Positions 38,725 through 50,110 of a DNA stretch of 64,000 nt are shown here, piece by piece (within the stretch, counting starts at the first letter, position 1; each line of letters begins with the position of its first letter). Source of the stretch: Alterileibacterium massiliense (GTDB lineage Bacteria; Bacillota; Clostridia; Peptostreptococcales; Anaerovoracaceae); assembly GCF_900104645.1 (NCBI RefSeq), contig NZ_FNWE01000001.1, forward strand, positions 131,765 to 195,764, given 5' to 3'. The translations under genes were made by a program, and so were the position numbers. The notes beneath the pieces are model-generated. The model was not told the origin of the DNA, ran no database searches, and worked only from the letters and a program-made list of their open reading frames with translations.

Positions 38725-39858
38725 ATGTCAGATATTGTTACATCGAGCAAACAAAGTCCGTCAGACATTAATAATGAATTAACGCTAAGACCTCAATATC
38801 TAAGCGAATACTGTGGTCAGAGCGTGGCGAAGAAAAATCTCTCAATTTATATTGAAGCAGCAAGAATGAGAAGAGAGCCACTCGACCATGTGCTTTTTTA
38901 CGGTCCACCAGGACTTGGAAAGACAACGCTTGCATCAATAATCGCCAATGAGCTTGGTGTTGACATCAAGGTTACATCTGGGCCTGCCATAAGTAAGGCG
39001 GGAGATCTCGCAGCGATTTTGACAAATCTTGGAGAAAATGATGTGCTATTTATTGATGAAATACATAGGCTTAATAGGGCTGTTGAAGAAGTATTATATT
39101 CTGCAATGGAAGATTATGCACTTGATATTGTGATAGGAAAAGGCCCTGCGGCCCGCTCCCTTAGGATAGACCTTAGTAAGTTTACCTTGATAGGTGCTAC
39201 GACGAGGGCTGGTAGCCTTAGTGCTCCTCTTAGAGACAGATTTGGAATAATAAATAAGTTCGATTTTTATACAATGGAAGAGCTAAGGGATATATTATAT
39301 CGTTCATCAAAGGTGCTTGAAATAGATATAGATGATAAATCGCTGACAGAGATTGCGAGGAGATCGAGAGGAACACCTCGTATAGGGAATAGACTGCTAA
39401 AGAGAGTTAGAGATTTTAGCGATGTAATTTCAGATGGAAATATTGACATTGATATTACAGAAAAAGCTATGGAGGCACTCGATGTAGACGAGATGGGACT
39501 TGAAAAACTCGACAGAGATATTTTAAAAACAATAATAAGGAGTTTTAATGGAGGTCCTGTTGGAATTGAAACCATTGCTTCTGCCATTGGAGAGGAAAGG
39601 GTCACTCTCGAAGACGCAAATGAACCATATCTCATTCAAGCCGAGTTAATGTATAGAACACAGAAGGGAAGAATGGTTACGAAAAAAGCATATGAGCACC
39701 TAGGACTTATGAGCTTTTATGATGAGCAAAATGGCAATGGCGAAAATAATGAAAGAGGTGCAAATGGCGTAAGTCATTCGGGTAAGGCATATAGACGAGA
39801 AGACAGATTAGAAGATAGACAAATGAGAATTATGGGTGCGATAGATTCTGACGATTGA
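38725..39858 (+). CDS. ruvB: Holliday junction branch migration helicase RuvB
   Basis: This 377-residue AAA+ motor has Walker [14 protein letters not shown], Walker B LFIDEIHR and the sensor-1 segment [11 protein letters not shown]-terminal winged helix follows with [16 protein letters not shown]. About 45 extra polar residues rich in Gly, Asn, Arg and Glu extend past the usual end. Confidence 0.96.
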   Translation: MSDIVTSSKQSPSDINNELTLRPQYLSEYCGQSVAKKNLSIYIEAARMRREPLDHVLFYGPPGLGKTTLASIIANELGVDIKVTSGPAISKAGDLAAILTNLGENDVLFIDEIHRLNRAVEEVLYSAMEDYALDIVIGKGPAARSLRIDLSKFTLIGATTRAGSLSAPLRDRFGIINKFDFYTMEELRDILYRSSKVLEIDIDDKSLTEIARRSRGTPRIGNRLLKRVRDFSDVISDGNIDIDITEKAMEALDVDEMGLEKLDRDILKTIIRSFNGGPVGIETIASAIGEERVTLEDANEPYLIQAELMYRTQKGRMVTKKAYEHLGLMSFYDEQNGNGENNERGANGVSHSGKAYRREDRLEDRQMRIMGAIDSDD

Positions 39859-39872
39859 TGAGGGAATAGAAT

Positions 39873-40991
39873 TTGAAACTAGAAGAATTTGATTACGAAC
39901 TACCCAAGGAACTTATAGCTCAGACCCCTGAAGAACATAGAGATGAGTGCAGGCTGATGGTTCTTGATAGAAATAAGGGAACAATAGAGCATAGGCATTT
40001 TTACGATATAAAGGAATATTTAAAGGCGGGAGATTGCCTAGTAGTTAACGACTCAAGGGTTCTACCTGCAAGACTTTTTGGAAAAAAGAAAAATACAGGT
40101 GCAAATATTGAGCTCCTTCTCATAAAAAGAATAGATGGTGACATATGGGAGTGCATGGTTAGACCGGGAAAAAGGTTACATGAGGGTGACATTGTTCAAT
40201 TTGACTCAGAAAGGGAATTTTCTGCACGCATTCTTGGGTATGCAGATAGAGAAAATGGAACAAGAGCAATTGAGTTTTTCTACGACGGGATTTTCATGGA
40301 AAGGCTTGAAGAAATAGGAAGTATGCCACTTCCGCCATATATTGAAAGAGAGGCTGCACCCGAAGATAGCGAAACATATCAGACGGTTTATAGCAAGGAG
40401 CTTGGCTCTGTAGCAGCACCGACGGCAGGGCTTCATTTCACAGAAAATTTACTAGAAGAAATAAGAGATATGGGAGTAGATTATGCAGAAGTCACGCTCC
40501 ATGTCGGTATAGGAACATTTAGACCTGTTAAAGTAGATAAGGTAGAAGAACACAAGATGCATTTTGAAGAATATTCAATTTCTGAGGAAAATGCAGAGAC
40601 TATAAACAAGGCGATTTCCGAGGGTAGAAGGATAATTTCAGTTGGAACGACGACGACAAGAACCTTGGAGAGCTCAGCGATTACAAGAGAGGAAGCTGAA
40701 AGGCTAGGAATATGCACAGGAGATAAAAATTTCAAAGAAGAAAGTGACTGCCATGTTAAAAAGGAATATTTTGTAAAAGCTGGCAGTTCAAGCACGGGGA
40801 TTTTCATCTATCCCGGATACAAGTTTAAAATAATCGATTCGTTAATAACAAATTTTCACCTGCCAAAATCAACGCTCATAATGCTCGTTTCAGCCCTATA
40901 TGATAAAGAAGAAATACTCGAAGCATATGAGGAAGCAGTTAAGGAAAAATATAGATTTTTCAGTTATGGTGATGCCATGCTTATAAAATAA
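39873..40991 (+). CDS. queA: tRNA preQ1(34) S-adenosylmethionine ribosyltransferase-isomerase
   Basis: This 372-residue enzyme adds the epoxycyclopentanediol of queuosine to tRNA. Motifs include the start [24 protein letters not shown], the GLHFTENLL segment and [15 protein letters not shown]. The start codon is TTG with GAGGGA upstream. A segment of about 25 residues after RTLESSAI looks inserted. Its pathway partner tgt is two genes on. Confidence 0.94.
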   Translation: MKLEEFDYELPKELIAQTPEEHRDECRLMVLDRNKGTIEHRHFYDIKEYLKAGDCLVVNDSRVLPARLFGKKKNTGANIELLLIKRIDGDIWECMVRPGKRLHEGDIVQFDSEREFSARILGYADRENGTRAIEFFYDGIFMERLEEIGSMPLPPYIEREAAPEDSETYQTVYSKELGSVAAPTAGLHFTENLLEEIRDMGVDYAEVTLHVGIGTFRPVKVDKVEEHKMHFEEYSISEENAETINKAISEGRRIISVGTTTTRTLESSAITREEAERLGICTGDKNFKEESDCHVKKEYFVKAGSSSTGIFIYPGYKFKIIDSLITNFHLPKSTLIMLVSALYDKEEILEAYEEAVKEKYRFFSYGDAMLIK

Positions 40992-41108
40992 TATACTAAT
41001 TTATATAAATGATATGAAAACGAATAAAAATGTAAAATAAAAATTATTAAAGAGCAAAGTTTAAAAAAGAGCATAATATATATTTTATTTTTTTAGAAGG
41101 AGGTATTT

Positions 41109-42793
<1,685 letters not shown>

Positions 42794-42794
42794 A

Positions 42795-44039
42795 ATGGAT
42801 TTAAGAAAGTGTGAAATTGCAGAATTTTGCGGAGGCTGTAAATATCAAGGCATAGATTACATGGACCAGCTTGCTGATAAGGATAAAAATATTAGAAATC
42901 TACTTCAAAAACACAAGATAGAAAGCTCGATATATGAGGGGATTGTCCCCTCTTTTTCTAAATATGGATACAGAAATAAAATGGAATACACCTTTGGTGA
43001 CTTTGAAAAAGGTGGTAATCTTGAGCTTGGAATGCATAGAAAAAAACATTTTATGTCAATAGTGACTTCAAATATGTGTCAGCTTGTACCAGAGGATTTC
43101 AATAAAATTTTAAAGGCAACCCTCGAATTTTGTAGAGAAAATAAGTATTCTTTTTATAATAAAAAAACGCATATTGGGCTTCTTAGAAATTTGATAATCA
43201 GGCATGGTGTAAAAACAAATGAATTATTAGTTGATATAGTTACATCGAAGGAAGGCAGGGCTATGATTAGCGACCGCGAAATAGTCTCTATAAGCGAGGA
43301 AGAAAAATATATTGGAAAGATTTCGGACAATGGAATCTTCGATGAAAAGGCATATCTTGAGCGGCTTATGAATCTTGATTTAGAAAATGAAATCATAGGC
43401 GTTCTACACACAACTAATTCGAGCCTTGCGGATGCTGTAATAGATTCAGGAACAAAGATTTTATATGGAAGAGATTATTATGAGGAAGAGCTTCTAGGAC
43501 TTAAATTCAAAGTGGGTATCTTTGCTTTTTTTCAGACAAATATCAGAGCAGTGGAAAGGTTGTACGAGGAAGCACTTGAACTCGTTCCTGACATTGATGG
43601 AAAAATTGTATATGATTTGTATTGCGGAACAGGGACAATTTCAGAACTTTCGGCATTAAGAGCCAAGGAGGTATATGGAATTGAGATTTCAGAAGATGCA
43701 GTAAAATCAGCGATTTCAAATACAGAGCTAAATGGGATAAAAAACTGTCATTATATTTTAGGTGATGTTAAAGAGAAGTTAGATGAACTGAAGGAAAAGC
43801 CGGATTTAATCATAGTTGACCCGCCTAGGGCAGGGCTTCATGACAAAGTCGTAAGAATGCTAGCAAGTTACGGAGTCTCAGAAATTCTCTATATTTCCTG
43901 CAACCCAAAGACCCTTGCAATGAATATTGAGCAATTTCACTACCTCGGATATGAGCCAGTTAAGATGAGGGCTTATGATAACTTTCCGATGACAGGGCAT
44001 GTGGAGTGCATAGCGTTGATACAAAGAGTGAAATTGTGA
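42795..44039 (+). CDS. rlmD: 23S rRNA uracil-5-methyltransferase (TrmA/RlmD/RumA family), ICE insertion site at 3' end
   Basis: This 414-residue SAM-dependent RNA methyltransferase has an N-terminal Cys cluster (CEIAEFCGGC). The SAM site is DLYCGTGTIS, the motif DPPRAGLHDK follows, and the nucleophile is in YISCNPKTLAMN. The last residues, HVECIALIQRVKL, match the site where streptococcal ICEs are known to integrate in rum/rumA genes, so the final codons may be supplied by the element. The gene still looks full length. Confidence 0.9.
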   Translation: MDLRKCEIAEFCGGCKYQGIDYMDQLADKDKNIRNLLQKHKIESSIYEGIVPSFSKYGYRNKMEYTFGDFEKGGNLELGMHRKKHFMSIVTSNMCQLVPEDFNKILKATLEFCRENKYSFYNKKTHIGLLRNLIIRHGVKTNELLVDIVTSKEGRAMISDREIVSISEEEKYIGKISDNGIFDEKAYLERLMNLDLENEIIGVLHTTNSSLADAVIDSGTKILYGRDYYEEELLGLKFKVGIFAFFQTNIRAVERLYEEALELVPDIDGKIVYDLYCGTGTISELSALRAKEVYGIEISEDAVKSAISNTELNGIKNCHYILGDVKEKLDELKEKPDLIIVDPPRAGLHDKVVRMLASYGVSEILYISCNPKTLAMNIEQFHYLGYEPVKMRAYDNFPMTGHVECIALIQRVKL

Positions 44040-44197
44040 AAATCCTGCATTTTAAGCAGTTTTACAAGCATTATGTATTTGTAGAAGACGGAGAGGGAGG
44101 ACGAAAAAAAGTCTTAAAAAATTATATTGATGTGAATGTTTGCATTGATATGGTGTGTGGAGATACAAAGAATGCTTTAGAAAGTGAGGACTACTAA
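44036..44197 (+). CDS. Small ICE-left-end protein, unknown
   Basis: A frame using GTG at 44036, overlapping the rlmD stop, gives 53 residues with a central KKVLKNYIDVNVCIDMVCGD segment. An ATG at 44006 in the same frame would lie inside rlmD. I do not recognise the family. It ends 1 nt before the next ATG. Confidence 0.45.
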   Translation: MKILHFKQFYKHYVFVEDGEGGRKKVLKNYIDVNVCIDMVCGDTKNALESEDY

Positions 44198-44482
44198 ATG
44201 ATGAGATGGATAATAAAAATAATCTTGTTTCCAATTAGCTTGGTGTTAAGTATCCTCACAGCATTTCTGACATTTCTACTTGGTATTGGAACAGCCCTAC
44301 TATATTTGCTGATGATGTTTTGCATATTTGGAGCAATTGCCTCTTTTCTGCAAAAAGAAGTTACCATCGGAATAGAAGCATTGATATTAGGATTCCTGTT
44401 AAGTCCATATGGAATACCAATGGTTGGAGCAACAGTTATAGCTTTTTTACAAGGTACCAATGAGGTAATAAAATCAATCTAA
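44198..44482 (+). CDS. CD1845-like small membrane protein
   Basis: This 94-residue protein is almost entirely hydrophobic, with three membrane helices, and resembles the CD1845-type proteins found at this place in CTn elements. Function is unknown. Confidence 0.65.
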   Translation: MMRWIIKIILFPISLVLSILTAFLTFLLGIGTALLYLLMMFCIFGAIASFLQKEVTIGIEALILGFLLSPYGIPMVGATVIAFLQGTNEVIKSI

Positions 44483-44507
44483 AAAATTTCATAAAAATGG
44501 TTACCAA

Positions 44508-44537
44508 AGGCGATAGAAGAAAAACTATCGTCTTTTT
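44508..44537 (+). terminator. Terminator before repA in ICE A
   Basis: AGGCGATAG pairs with CTATCGTCT, followed by TTTTCTTT. It separates the two left-end genes from the replication genes. Confidence 0.8.
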
Positions 44538-44569
44538 CTTTGCAAATTTTTTGGAGAGGAGGTGAAGCG

Positions 44570-45340
44570 ATGGACTTTGACTATTTCTATAACAGAGAAG
44601 CAGAGAGATTTAATTTTCTTAAAGTACCGGAGATATTAGTTGATGGAGAAGAATTTAAGGGGTTGTCAGCGGAAGCAATTATCCTTTATTCCATGCTTCT
44701 AAAACGAACGGGAATATCTTTTAAGAATAACTGGATAGACAAAGAAAATAGAGTATTTATCTATTTTACCGTTGAAGAAATTATGAGAAGAAGAAATATC
44801 TCAAAGCCAACAGCCATAAAAACATTGGATGAGTTAGACAGTAAAAAAGGAATTGGACTGATTGAAAGAGTAAGGCTTGGACTTGGAAAACCTAATATCA
44901 TTTATGTCAAAGATTTTATGAGCATAATAGCGGTAAAAGAAAATGACTTTCAGAAGTCAAAAAACTTAACTTCAGAAGTAAGAGATTTTAACCTCAGAAG
45001 TAAAGAAAATGAACTTCAGGAAGTTCAAAATGTTGACTCTAACTATATAGAGAATAATAAGAGTAAGTATAGTAAGAGAGAATATAGTTTTGGGGAAAAC
45101 GGACTTGGAACATTTCAAAATGTCTTTTTAAAGGACGAAGATATAGGTGAATTACAAATAAAAATGGCAGGAGAGCTTGATAACTACATTGAGAGATTAT
45201 CAACCTATCTTCAAAGTACCGGAAAGACATATAAAGACCATAAAGCAACAATTCTTTCTTGGTTTTATAAAGATCAGGGAAGTAAGAAAAAAACCAATAT
45301 CCCTACATGGGAGGAATATAACAAGGGAGTACATTTATGA
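44570..45340 (+). CDS. repA: Replication initiator protein A (RepA_N domain)
   Basis: This protein of about 256 residues has the RepA_N start DFDYFYNREAERFNFLKVPE and a helix-turn-helix (MRRRNISKPTAIKTLDEL). ICEs of this type encode an initiator for replication in the circular state. The ATG at 44570 follows GGAGGTGAAGCG; an earlier in-frame start exists at 44540. It overlaps the next gene by 4 nt. Confidence 0.85.
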   Translation: MDFDYFYNREAERFNFLKVPEILVDGEEFKGLSAEAIILYSMLLKRTGISFKNNWIDKENRVFIYFTVEEIMRRRNISKPTAIKTLDELDSKKGIGLIERVRLGLGKPNIIYVKDFMSIIAVKENDFQKSKNLTSEVRDFNLRSKENELQEVQNVDSNYIENNKSKYSKREYSFGENGLGTFQNVFLKDEDIGELQIKMAGELDNYIERLSTYLQSTGKTYKDHKATILSWFYKDQGSKKKTNIPTWEEYNKGVHL

Positions 45341-46188
45341 TTAAAGAATTAGAAAAAGTGATGATAGAAGATGTGGAATACAGCTTCAATCCTGAAAAAG
45401 AATACATCAAAGACGGACACGCCTACTGTAAAGCGTGCCATGAAAGAAAAGATGGAAAAGCATTAGAATTTTTCGGAAAGCAGATGATATTTAAGACAGC
45501 TTGTAAATGCGATAGAGATAGGGAAGCGAAAGAAAAAGAAAGACAAAAGCAGCTTGAAATCGAGAGATTAAAAAGTATCTGCTTCACATCCATGATTCAA
45601 TGGGCATATACCTTTGAAAACTATCAGGGAAAAGAAAATCAGAGTCTTATCATCGCAAAGAATTTTGTAAAAGACTATGAGCTGATGAGAAAAGAAAATA
45701 TCGGACTCCTGTTCTATGGTTCGGTTGGTAGCGGAAAGACCTATCTTGCCTGCTCCATTGCAAATGGCCTTATTGAACAGTATCAAATAAGTGTTAAGAT
45801 TAGAAATTTCGCACAGATTATCAATGAACTTCAAAAAAGCAGCTTTGACTTTGATAAAAACGCATATATTGAATCCCTTGTAAATACTTCCGTTCTTATC
45901 TTAGATGACTTGGGAATTGAAAGGGATACAAGCTATGCTAAAGAGCAGGTATATAACATTGTCAATAGCAGGTACCTAAAACAGAAACCAACAATTTTCA
46001 CAACAAATCTTTCCTACGACACAATTCAAAACTGCAAGGACAGTGTTGAATATCAAAGAATCTATTCAAGAATTATTGAAATGTGTATTCCCGTTATGCT
46101 TGTAGGCGAGGATTTCAGAAAGTTTATTCAAAGGGATAAGCTAACTCGCAATAAAGATAGATTACTGAACGGAGGTGAAAGGACTTGA
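45337..46188 (+). CDS. DnaC/IstB-like ATPase
   Basis: This 283-residue helicase-loader-like protein has an N-terminal Cys pair region (CKACHERK and CKCDRDRE), Walker A GSVGSGKT near residue 128 and Walker B LILDDLGIE. With RepA it forms the replication module of the element. It overlaps both neighbours by 4 nt. Confidence 0.87.
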   Translation: MIKELEKVMIEDVEYSFNPEKEYIKDGHAYCKACHERKDGKALEFFGKQMIFKTACKCDRDREAKEKERQKQLEIERLKSICFTSMIQWAYTFENYQGKENQSLIIAKNFVKDYELMRKENIGLLFYGSVGSGKTYLACSIANGLIEQYQISVKIRNFAQIINELQKSSFDFDKNAYIESLVNTSVLILDDLGIERDTSYAKEQVYNIVNSRYLKQKPTIFTTNLSYDTIQNCKDSVEYQRIYSRIIEMCIPVMLVGEDFRKFIQRDKLTRNKDRLLNGGERT

Positions 46189-46670
46189 TCAATGAAGAAA
46201 TTGCAAGAAAAACGCTCAACATGGAAGTGAGAGCCGGCAAAGTAACAAGCAAGATACTTTTGGATTTGATAAGGAAGTTACTGAAAGAATCAGAAAAAAT
46301 CGGTGGACTTGAAAAGCTCGTTGGGAGTAAAGGGAATGAAGTAAAACTAAAAGATATGGTTAAAAAGGGACAGCTTGAAGAGATACCAGTAGAAGAAACA
46401 GAATTGAAGGAACTGAAAAAAGAACTGAACAGATATGGAGTTAAGTTTTCGGTAATGAAAGATAAAGAATCAGGTAAATACTCAGTGTTCTTTCAAGCAA
46501 AAGATATGAAAGTGATGGACAAAGCATTTAAGCACGCCCTTTCAGAATCAGAAAAGAAAATGGAAAGGAAAGAATCTATTCATAAAAACATTGAGAAGTT
46601 TAAGGAGATGGCTAAAAATTCTGTTTCTAAAGATAAAATCAAGAACAAGCAAAAGGAGCAGAGCCTATGA
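46185..46670 (+). CDS. PcfB-family protein
   Basis: This 161-residue charged protein lies directly before virD4, as PcfB does in Tn1549 and pCF10-like systems. LRKLLKESEKIGG and VKFSVMKDKESGKYSVFFQAKD fit the family. PcfB is thought to help recruit the relaxosome to the coupling protein. It overlaps virD4 by 4 nt. Confidence 0.82.
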   Translation: MINEEIARKTLNMEVRAGKVTSKILLDLIRKLLKESEKIGGLEKLVGSKGNEVKLKDMVKKGQLEEIPVEETELKELKKELNRYGVKFSVMKDKESGKYSVFFQAKDMKVMDKAFKHALSESEKKMERKESIHKNIEKFKEMAKNSVSKDKIKNKQKEQSL

Positions 46671-47224
46671 TAGAGAAAATACTAAAGGACATCAAAGGCT
46701 TGTTTAAGGTGCAGGATAAGGCAAAGTTTCTAAAGCAGAACATTCCCTATCTTGCATTTTTTTATGTTGGCAATATCTTCTCTCACCATATACGAGCCTA
46801 TACTGGTGGCGATGTAATAGACAAAATCTTTCAAGGGATATTAGAGCTTAACACCATGAGCTTTCTTCCAAGCATTCATCTAACTGACATTCTAATAGGC
46901 ATAGGAGTAGCAGCTTTAATTAAATTCATTGTCTACAGCAAAGGCAAAAATGCAAAAAAGTTCAGACAGGGAAAAGAGTATGGTTCAGCAAGATGGGGTA
47001 CGAGAAAAGATATAGAACCGTATATGGATGAAAAGTTCCAGAACAATATCTTGCTTACACAAACAGAACGATTAACTATGAACGGCAGACCAGCTAATCC
47101 AAAGTATGCAAGAAATAAGAATGTACTTGTTATTGGTGGTTCAGGCTCCGGAAAGACAAGATTTTATGTAAAACCGAACTTAATGCAAATGCACTCGTCA
47201 TATTGCGTGACCGATCCTAAAGGA
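46667..47224 (+). pseudogene. virD4: VirD4-like coupling protein, N-terminal part (broken by element B)
   Basis: The frame holds the N-terminal membrane helices (about 28-48 and 75-98), the GSARWGTRKDI motif and Walker A GGSGSGKTRF (about 155-164). It stops at 47236, shortly after VTDPKG, where element B begins. The matching continuation starts at 55357. VirD4 would couple the DNA-relaxase complex to the mating channel, so its loss should stop conjugation of A until B leaves. Confidence 0.9.
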
Positions 47225-47278
47225 TTAACATCTTAAGGACAGAGAAAATAATAAAAACTTGGAAAGGAGGTAATTCTC

Positions 47279-48940
47279 ATGTCAAATATGAAAAGAACAG
47301 GACAAACAGCCCTTTATGAGCGTTTAAGTCGTGATGATGAAATGCAAGGAGAAAGCAATTCCATCACCAATCAGAAGCAGCTACTTGAAAGCTATGCCAA
47401 AAGAAACGGCTTTATAAATATCTATCATTATACCGATGACGGAGTAAGTGGAACAACCTTTGATAGACAGGGATTTCAAAAGATGATAAAAGCAGTAGAA
47501 GAAAACAAAGTATCTACTGTGATAGTAAAAGATATGAGTAGGTTTGGCAGAGATTACCTCAAAGTAGGTTTTTATACTGAAATACTCTTCAAAGAAAAGG
47601 GAGTAAGGTTTATTGCCATCAACAACGGAATAGACAGCGAGAAACAAGCAGAAAGCGACTTTACCCCATTTCTAAACATTATGAACGAATGGTATGCAAG
47701 AGATACCTCAAGAAAAATACAATCTATATTTAGAGCAAGAATGGAAGAGGGTAAAAGAGTATCACCAAGCGTTCCATACGGCTATTACAGAAACCCTAAG
47801 AACAAACAGGAGCTACTTGTCGATAAAGAGAGTTCAAAGGTCGTAAAACGCATTTATAGGCTTGTTATAGAGGGATATGGAGTAACACAGATAGCAGAGA
47901 TACTAACCAAAGATAAAGTCCTTATACCGTCAGCCTATGCAGAAATACATTATCCTGAAAATAACCACAGTTCCAAGAAAAGAGGAATAGACGATCCATA
48001 TTTTTGGACACCAACCACAGTTGGCTATATCTTAGAAAAAAGAGAATACATGGGACACACTGTTCTTGGTAAAACAATATGTGTTGATTACAAAACCAAG
48101 AAACGCAGAAAGGCGAAAGAAGATGAACTGATTATCTTTAAGAACACTCATGAATCCATCATTGATGAAGAAACATGGAAAAACGCCCAAAGGCTAAGAA
48201 AAACAGTTAGAAGAAGTCCAAAGTATGGTACAACATCAAATCCACTTACAGGACTATTAATATGTGCAGATTGTGGCGGTAAATTAAGTTACAGAGAGCC
48301 GGCAGAACATAAAGAAAAGAAATATGATTGTGATTATTGCTTTGTATGTCAACATTACAGACACAGAAAAGGAACTTGCAGTATTCACTATATTAAACTA
48401 AAAACAGTGAATGAAATTCTCTTAAAATCAATCAAAGAAATCACCGACTTTGCAAAAGAAGAAAAGCAAGAATTTATAAAAGTGATGAACGAGTTATCCG
48501 ATGAAAAAAGGGAAGAAAAGTATCAAGGAGATAAAGAGAAGTTAGAAAAGCTATCGTCAAGAAATGCAGAACTAACAACCCTTATTACAAAACTGTATGA
48601 AGACCATGCACTTGGGAAAATTCCTGTAAAACACTTTGATAGATTATTTAATGTTTATGATACTGAGCAACAAGATTTAGAAAAACAAATACAGTATTTT
48701 GAGCAAGAAATAGAAAGCTATCATCAAAGAAAAGTTGATACTGATAAATTCCTAAAAATGATAGATAAATATACAGATATTGAGGAATTGACAGTATCAA
48801 TGATAAATGAGTATATAGAAAAAGTTGTAGTCCATGAATCTACAGGAGGAAGAAAAGGAAAAGACAGAAAACAACAAGTTGATGTGTATTTTAATTTTAT
48901 AGGTAACTGTCAAGTTCCACATAATAAAAATAATGCCTAA
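47279..48940 (+). CDS. tnpX: Large serine recombinase (TnpX-like) of element B
   Basis: This 553-residue recombinase has the N-terminal resolvase domain with catalytic Ser in [16 protein letters not shown] (about residue 17). The recombinase domain follows with PYGYYRNPKN, then a zinc ribbon (LICADCGGK), a coiled coil (about 395-490) and a DUF4368-like tail. TnpX-type enzymes excise and insert at GA dinucleotides, which matches the junctions. AAAGGAGG precedes the ATG, 55 bp from the left end. Confidence 0.93.
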   Translation: MSNMKRTGQTALYERLSRDDEMQGESNSITNQKQLLESYAKRNGFINIYHYTDDGVSGTTFDRQGFQKMIKAVEENKVSTVIVKDMSRFGRDYLKVGFYTEILFKEKGVRFIAINNGIDSEKQAESDFTPFLNIMNEWYARDTSRKIQSIFRARMEEGKRVSPSVPYGYYRNPKNKQELLVDKESSKVVKRIYRLVIEGYGVTQIAEILTKDKVLIPSAYAEIHYPENNHSSKKRGIDDPYFWTPTTVGYILEKREYMGHTVLGKTICVDYKTKKRRKAKEDELIIFKNTHESIIDEETWKNAQRLRKTVRRSPKYGTTSNPLTGLLICADCGGKLSYREPAEHKEKKYDCDYCFVCQHYRHRKGTCSIHYIKLKTVNEILLKSIKEITDFAKEEKQEFIKVMNELSDEKREEKYQGDKEKLEKLSSRNAELTTLITKLYEDHALGKIPVKHFDRLFNVYDTEQQDLEKQIQYFEQEIESYHQRKVDTDKFLKMIDKYTDIEELTVSMINEYIEKVVVHESTGGRKGKDRKQQVDVYFNFIGNCQVPHNKNNA

Positions 48941-48971
48941 AATTTTATGAAAATAATCTTTTGAAACATAT

Positions 48972-48998
48972 AAAAACTTGCGATTTTGCAAGTTTTTT
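48972..48998 (+). terminator. Terminator after element B recombinase, overlapping a promoter
   Basis: AAAACTTGC and GCAAGTTTT form a stem followed by TTTTTT. The hairpin overlaps the -35 of the next promoter. Confidence 0.8.
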
Positions 48999-49006
48999 GT
49001 TATAAT
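48978..49006 (+). promoter_or_regulatory. Promoter of the restriction-modification operon
   Basis: TTGCGA (48978-48983) and TATAAT (49001-49006) are 17 nt apart, directly before the HTH gene. The -35 lies in the terminator loop and stem. Confidence 0.65.
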
Positions 49007-49029
49007 AAATTATGTTTGGAGGGTATAAA

Positions 49030-49242
49030 ATGAATGTATCTTATCAACCACTTTGGAAGATTTTAGAAGATAAAAAAATGAAGAAAAAAGACTTGATTGA
49101 GATAGCAAACATTTCAGAGAATTGTGTTGCTAATATGGGTAATAATAAGTATGTTTCAATGGCAAATATTAGCCGTATATGTGAAGCTTTAGAATGTACC
49201 CCAAATGATGTGTTTCAGTTCTGTACAAGCGATAAAAGATAA
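49030..49242 (+). CDS. Small XRE/Cro-type HTH regulator (putative controller protein)
   Basis: This 70-residue protein is essentially one helix-turn-helix domain (LWKILEDKKMKKKDLIEIANIS ... ISRICEALECTPNDVFQF). GGAGGG precedes the ATG at 49030. It is 13 nt ahead of the methyltransferase gene and may time expression of methylase and nuclease, as C proteins do (inference). Confidence 0.8.
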   Translation: MNVSYQPLWKILEDKKMKKKDLIEIANISENCVANMGNNKYVSMANISRICEALECTPNDVFQFCTSDKR

Positions 49243-49255
49243 GGAGGATAGGACT

Positions 49256-50110
49256 ATGACTAAAAATTCAAGAAAAAAGAATATTGTTCTTTCTCCTGTA
49301 GTAAAGTGGGTTGGTGGAAAAAGACAACTATTGAGTGATATAGTTCCACTTATTCCGAAAAACTTTTCTACTTATGTTGAGCCTTTTGTAGGTGGAGGAG
49401 CTGTTATATTTGATATTCAGCCTAAAAAGGCGATTATAAATGATTTTAATAGTGAGCTTATAAATATTTATAAAGTGATTAAAGAGAAACCTCAAGAATT
49501 GATTTTAGCTTTAGAAAATCATGAACGACTTAATTCAGAGGAATATTTTTATGAAGTCAGGGCATTAGACAGAAATGAAAACTATAATAGAATGACAGAT
49601 ATAGAAAAAGCTTCAAGAATTATTTATCTAAATAAAACGTGCTTCAATGGATTATTTAGAGTAAACCAAGCAGGACAATTTAATTCACCTTATGGGAAAT
49701 ATAAAAATCCTAACATAGTTAATATGCCTGTTGTGTTAGCTATGTCAAAATATTTTAATGAAAATAATATAAAGATAATTGATGGAGATTACAAAAATGC
49801 ACTAAAAAACTTGAGAAAAGGTGCATTTGTATATTTTGATCCACCATATATGCCGATTTCATCTTCATCTTCTTTTACAGGATATACAGAGAATGGATTT
49901 GATAAAAAGCAGCAAATAGAACTTAAGAAAGAATGCGATAAATTAAACGTTAAAGGTATTAAATTTTTATTGTCTAATTCAGATCATCCTTTTATTAGAG
50001 AGTTGTATCAGGATTATGAAATTATTACCGTAAAAGCCAAGCGTTCAATAAATAGCAATGGCAATAAACGTGGAGAAATAAATGAATTATTGGTAAGGAA
50101 TTATGATTAA
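49256..50110 (+). CDS. D12-class adenine-N6 DNA methyltransferase (Dam/M.DpnII-like)
   Basis: This 284-residue enzyme has the D12 order: KWVGGKRQLL at the N terminus, SAM-binding FVGGGAV (44-50) and catalytic DPPY (about 195), with the YLNKTCFNGLFRVNQAGQFN segment between. M.DpnII-type relatives methylate GATC, but the site here is not proven. AAGGAGG overlaps the HTH stop. It overlaps the endonuclease gene by 8 nt. Confidence 0.9.
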   Translation: MTKNSRKKNIVLSPVVKWVGGKRQLLSDIVPLIPKNFSTYVEPFVGGGAVIFDIQPKKAIINDFNSELINIYKVIKEKPQELILALENHERLNSEEYFYEVRALDRNENYNRMTDIEKASRIIYLNKTCFNGLFRVNQAGQFNSPYGKYKNPNIVNMPVVLAMSKYFNENNIKIIDGDYKNALKNLRKGAFVYFDPPYMPISSSSSFTGYTENGFDKKQQIELKKECDKLNVKGIKFLLSNSDHPFIRELYQDYEIITVKAKRSINSNGNKRGEINELLVRNYD

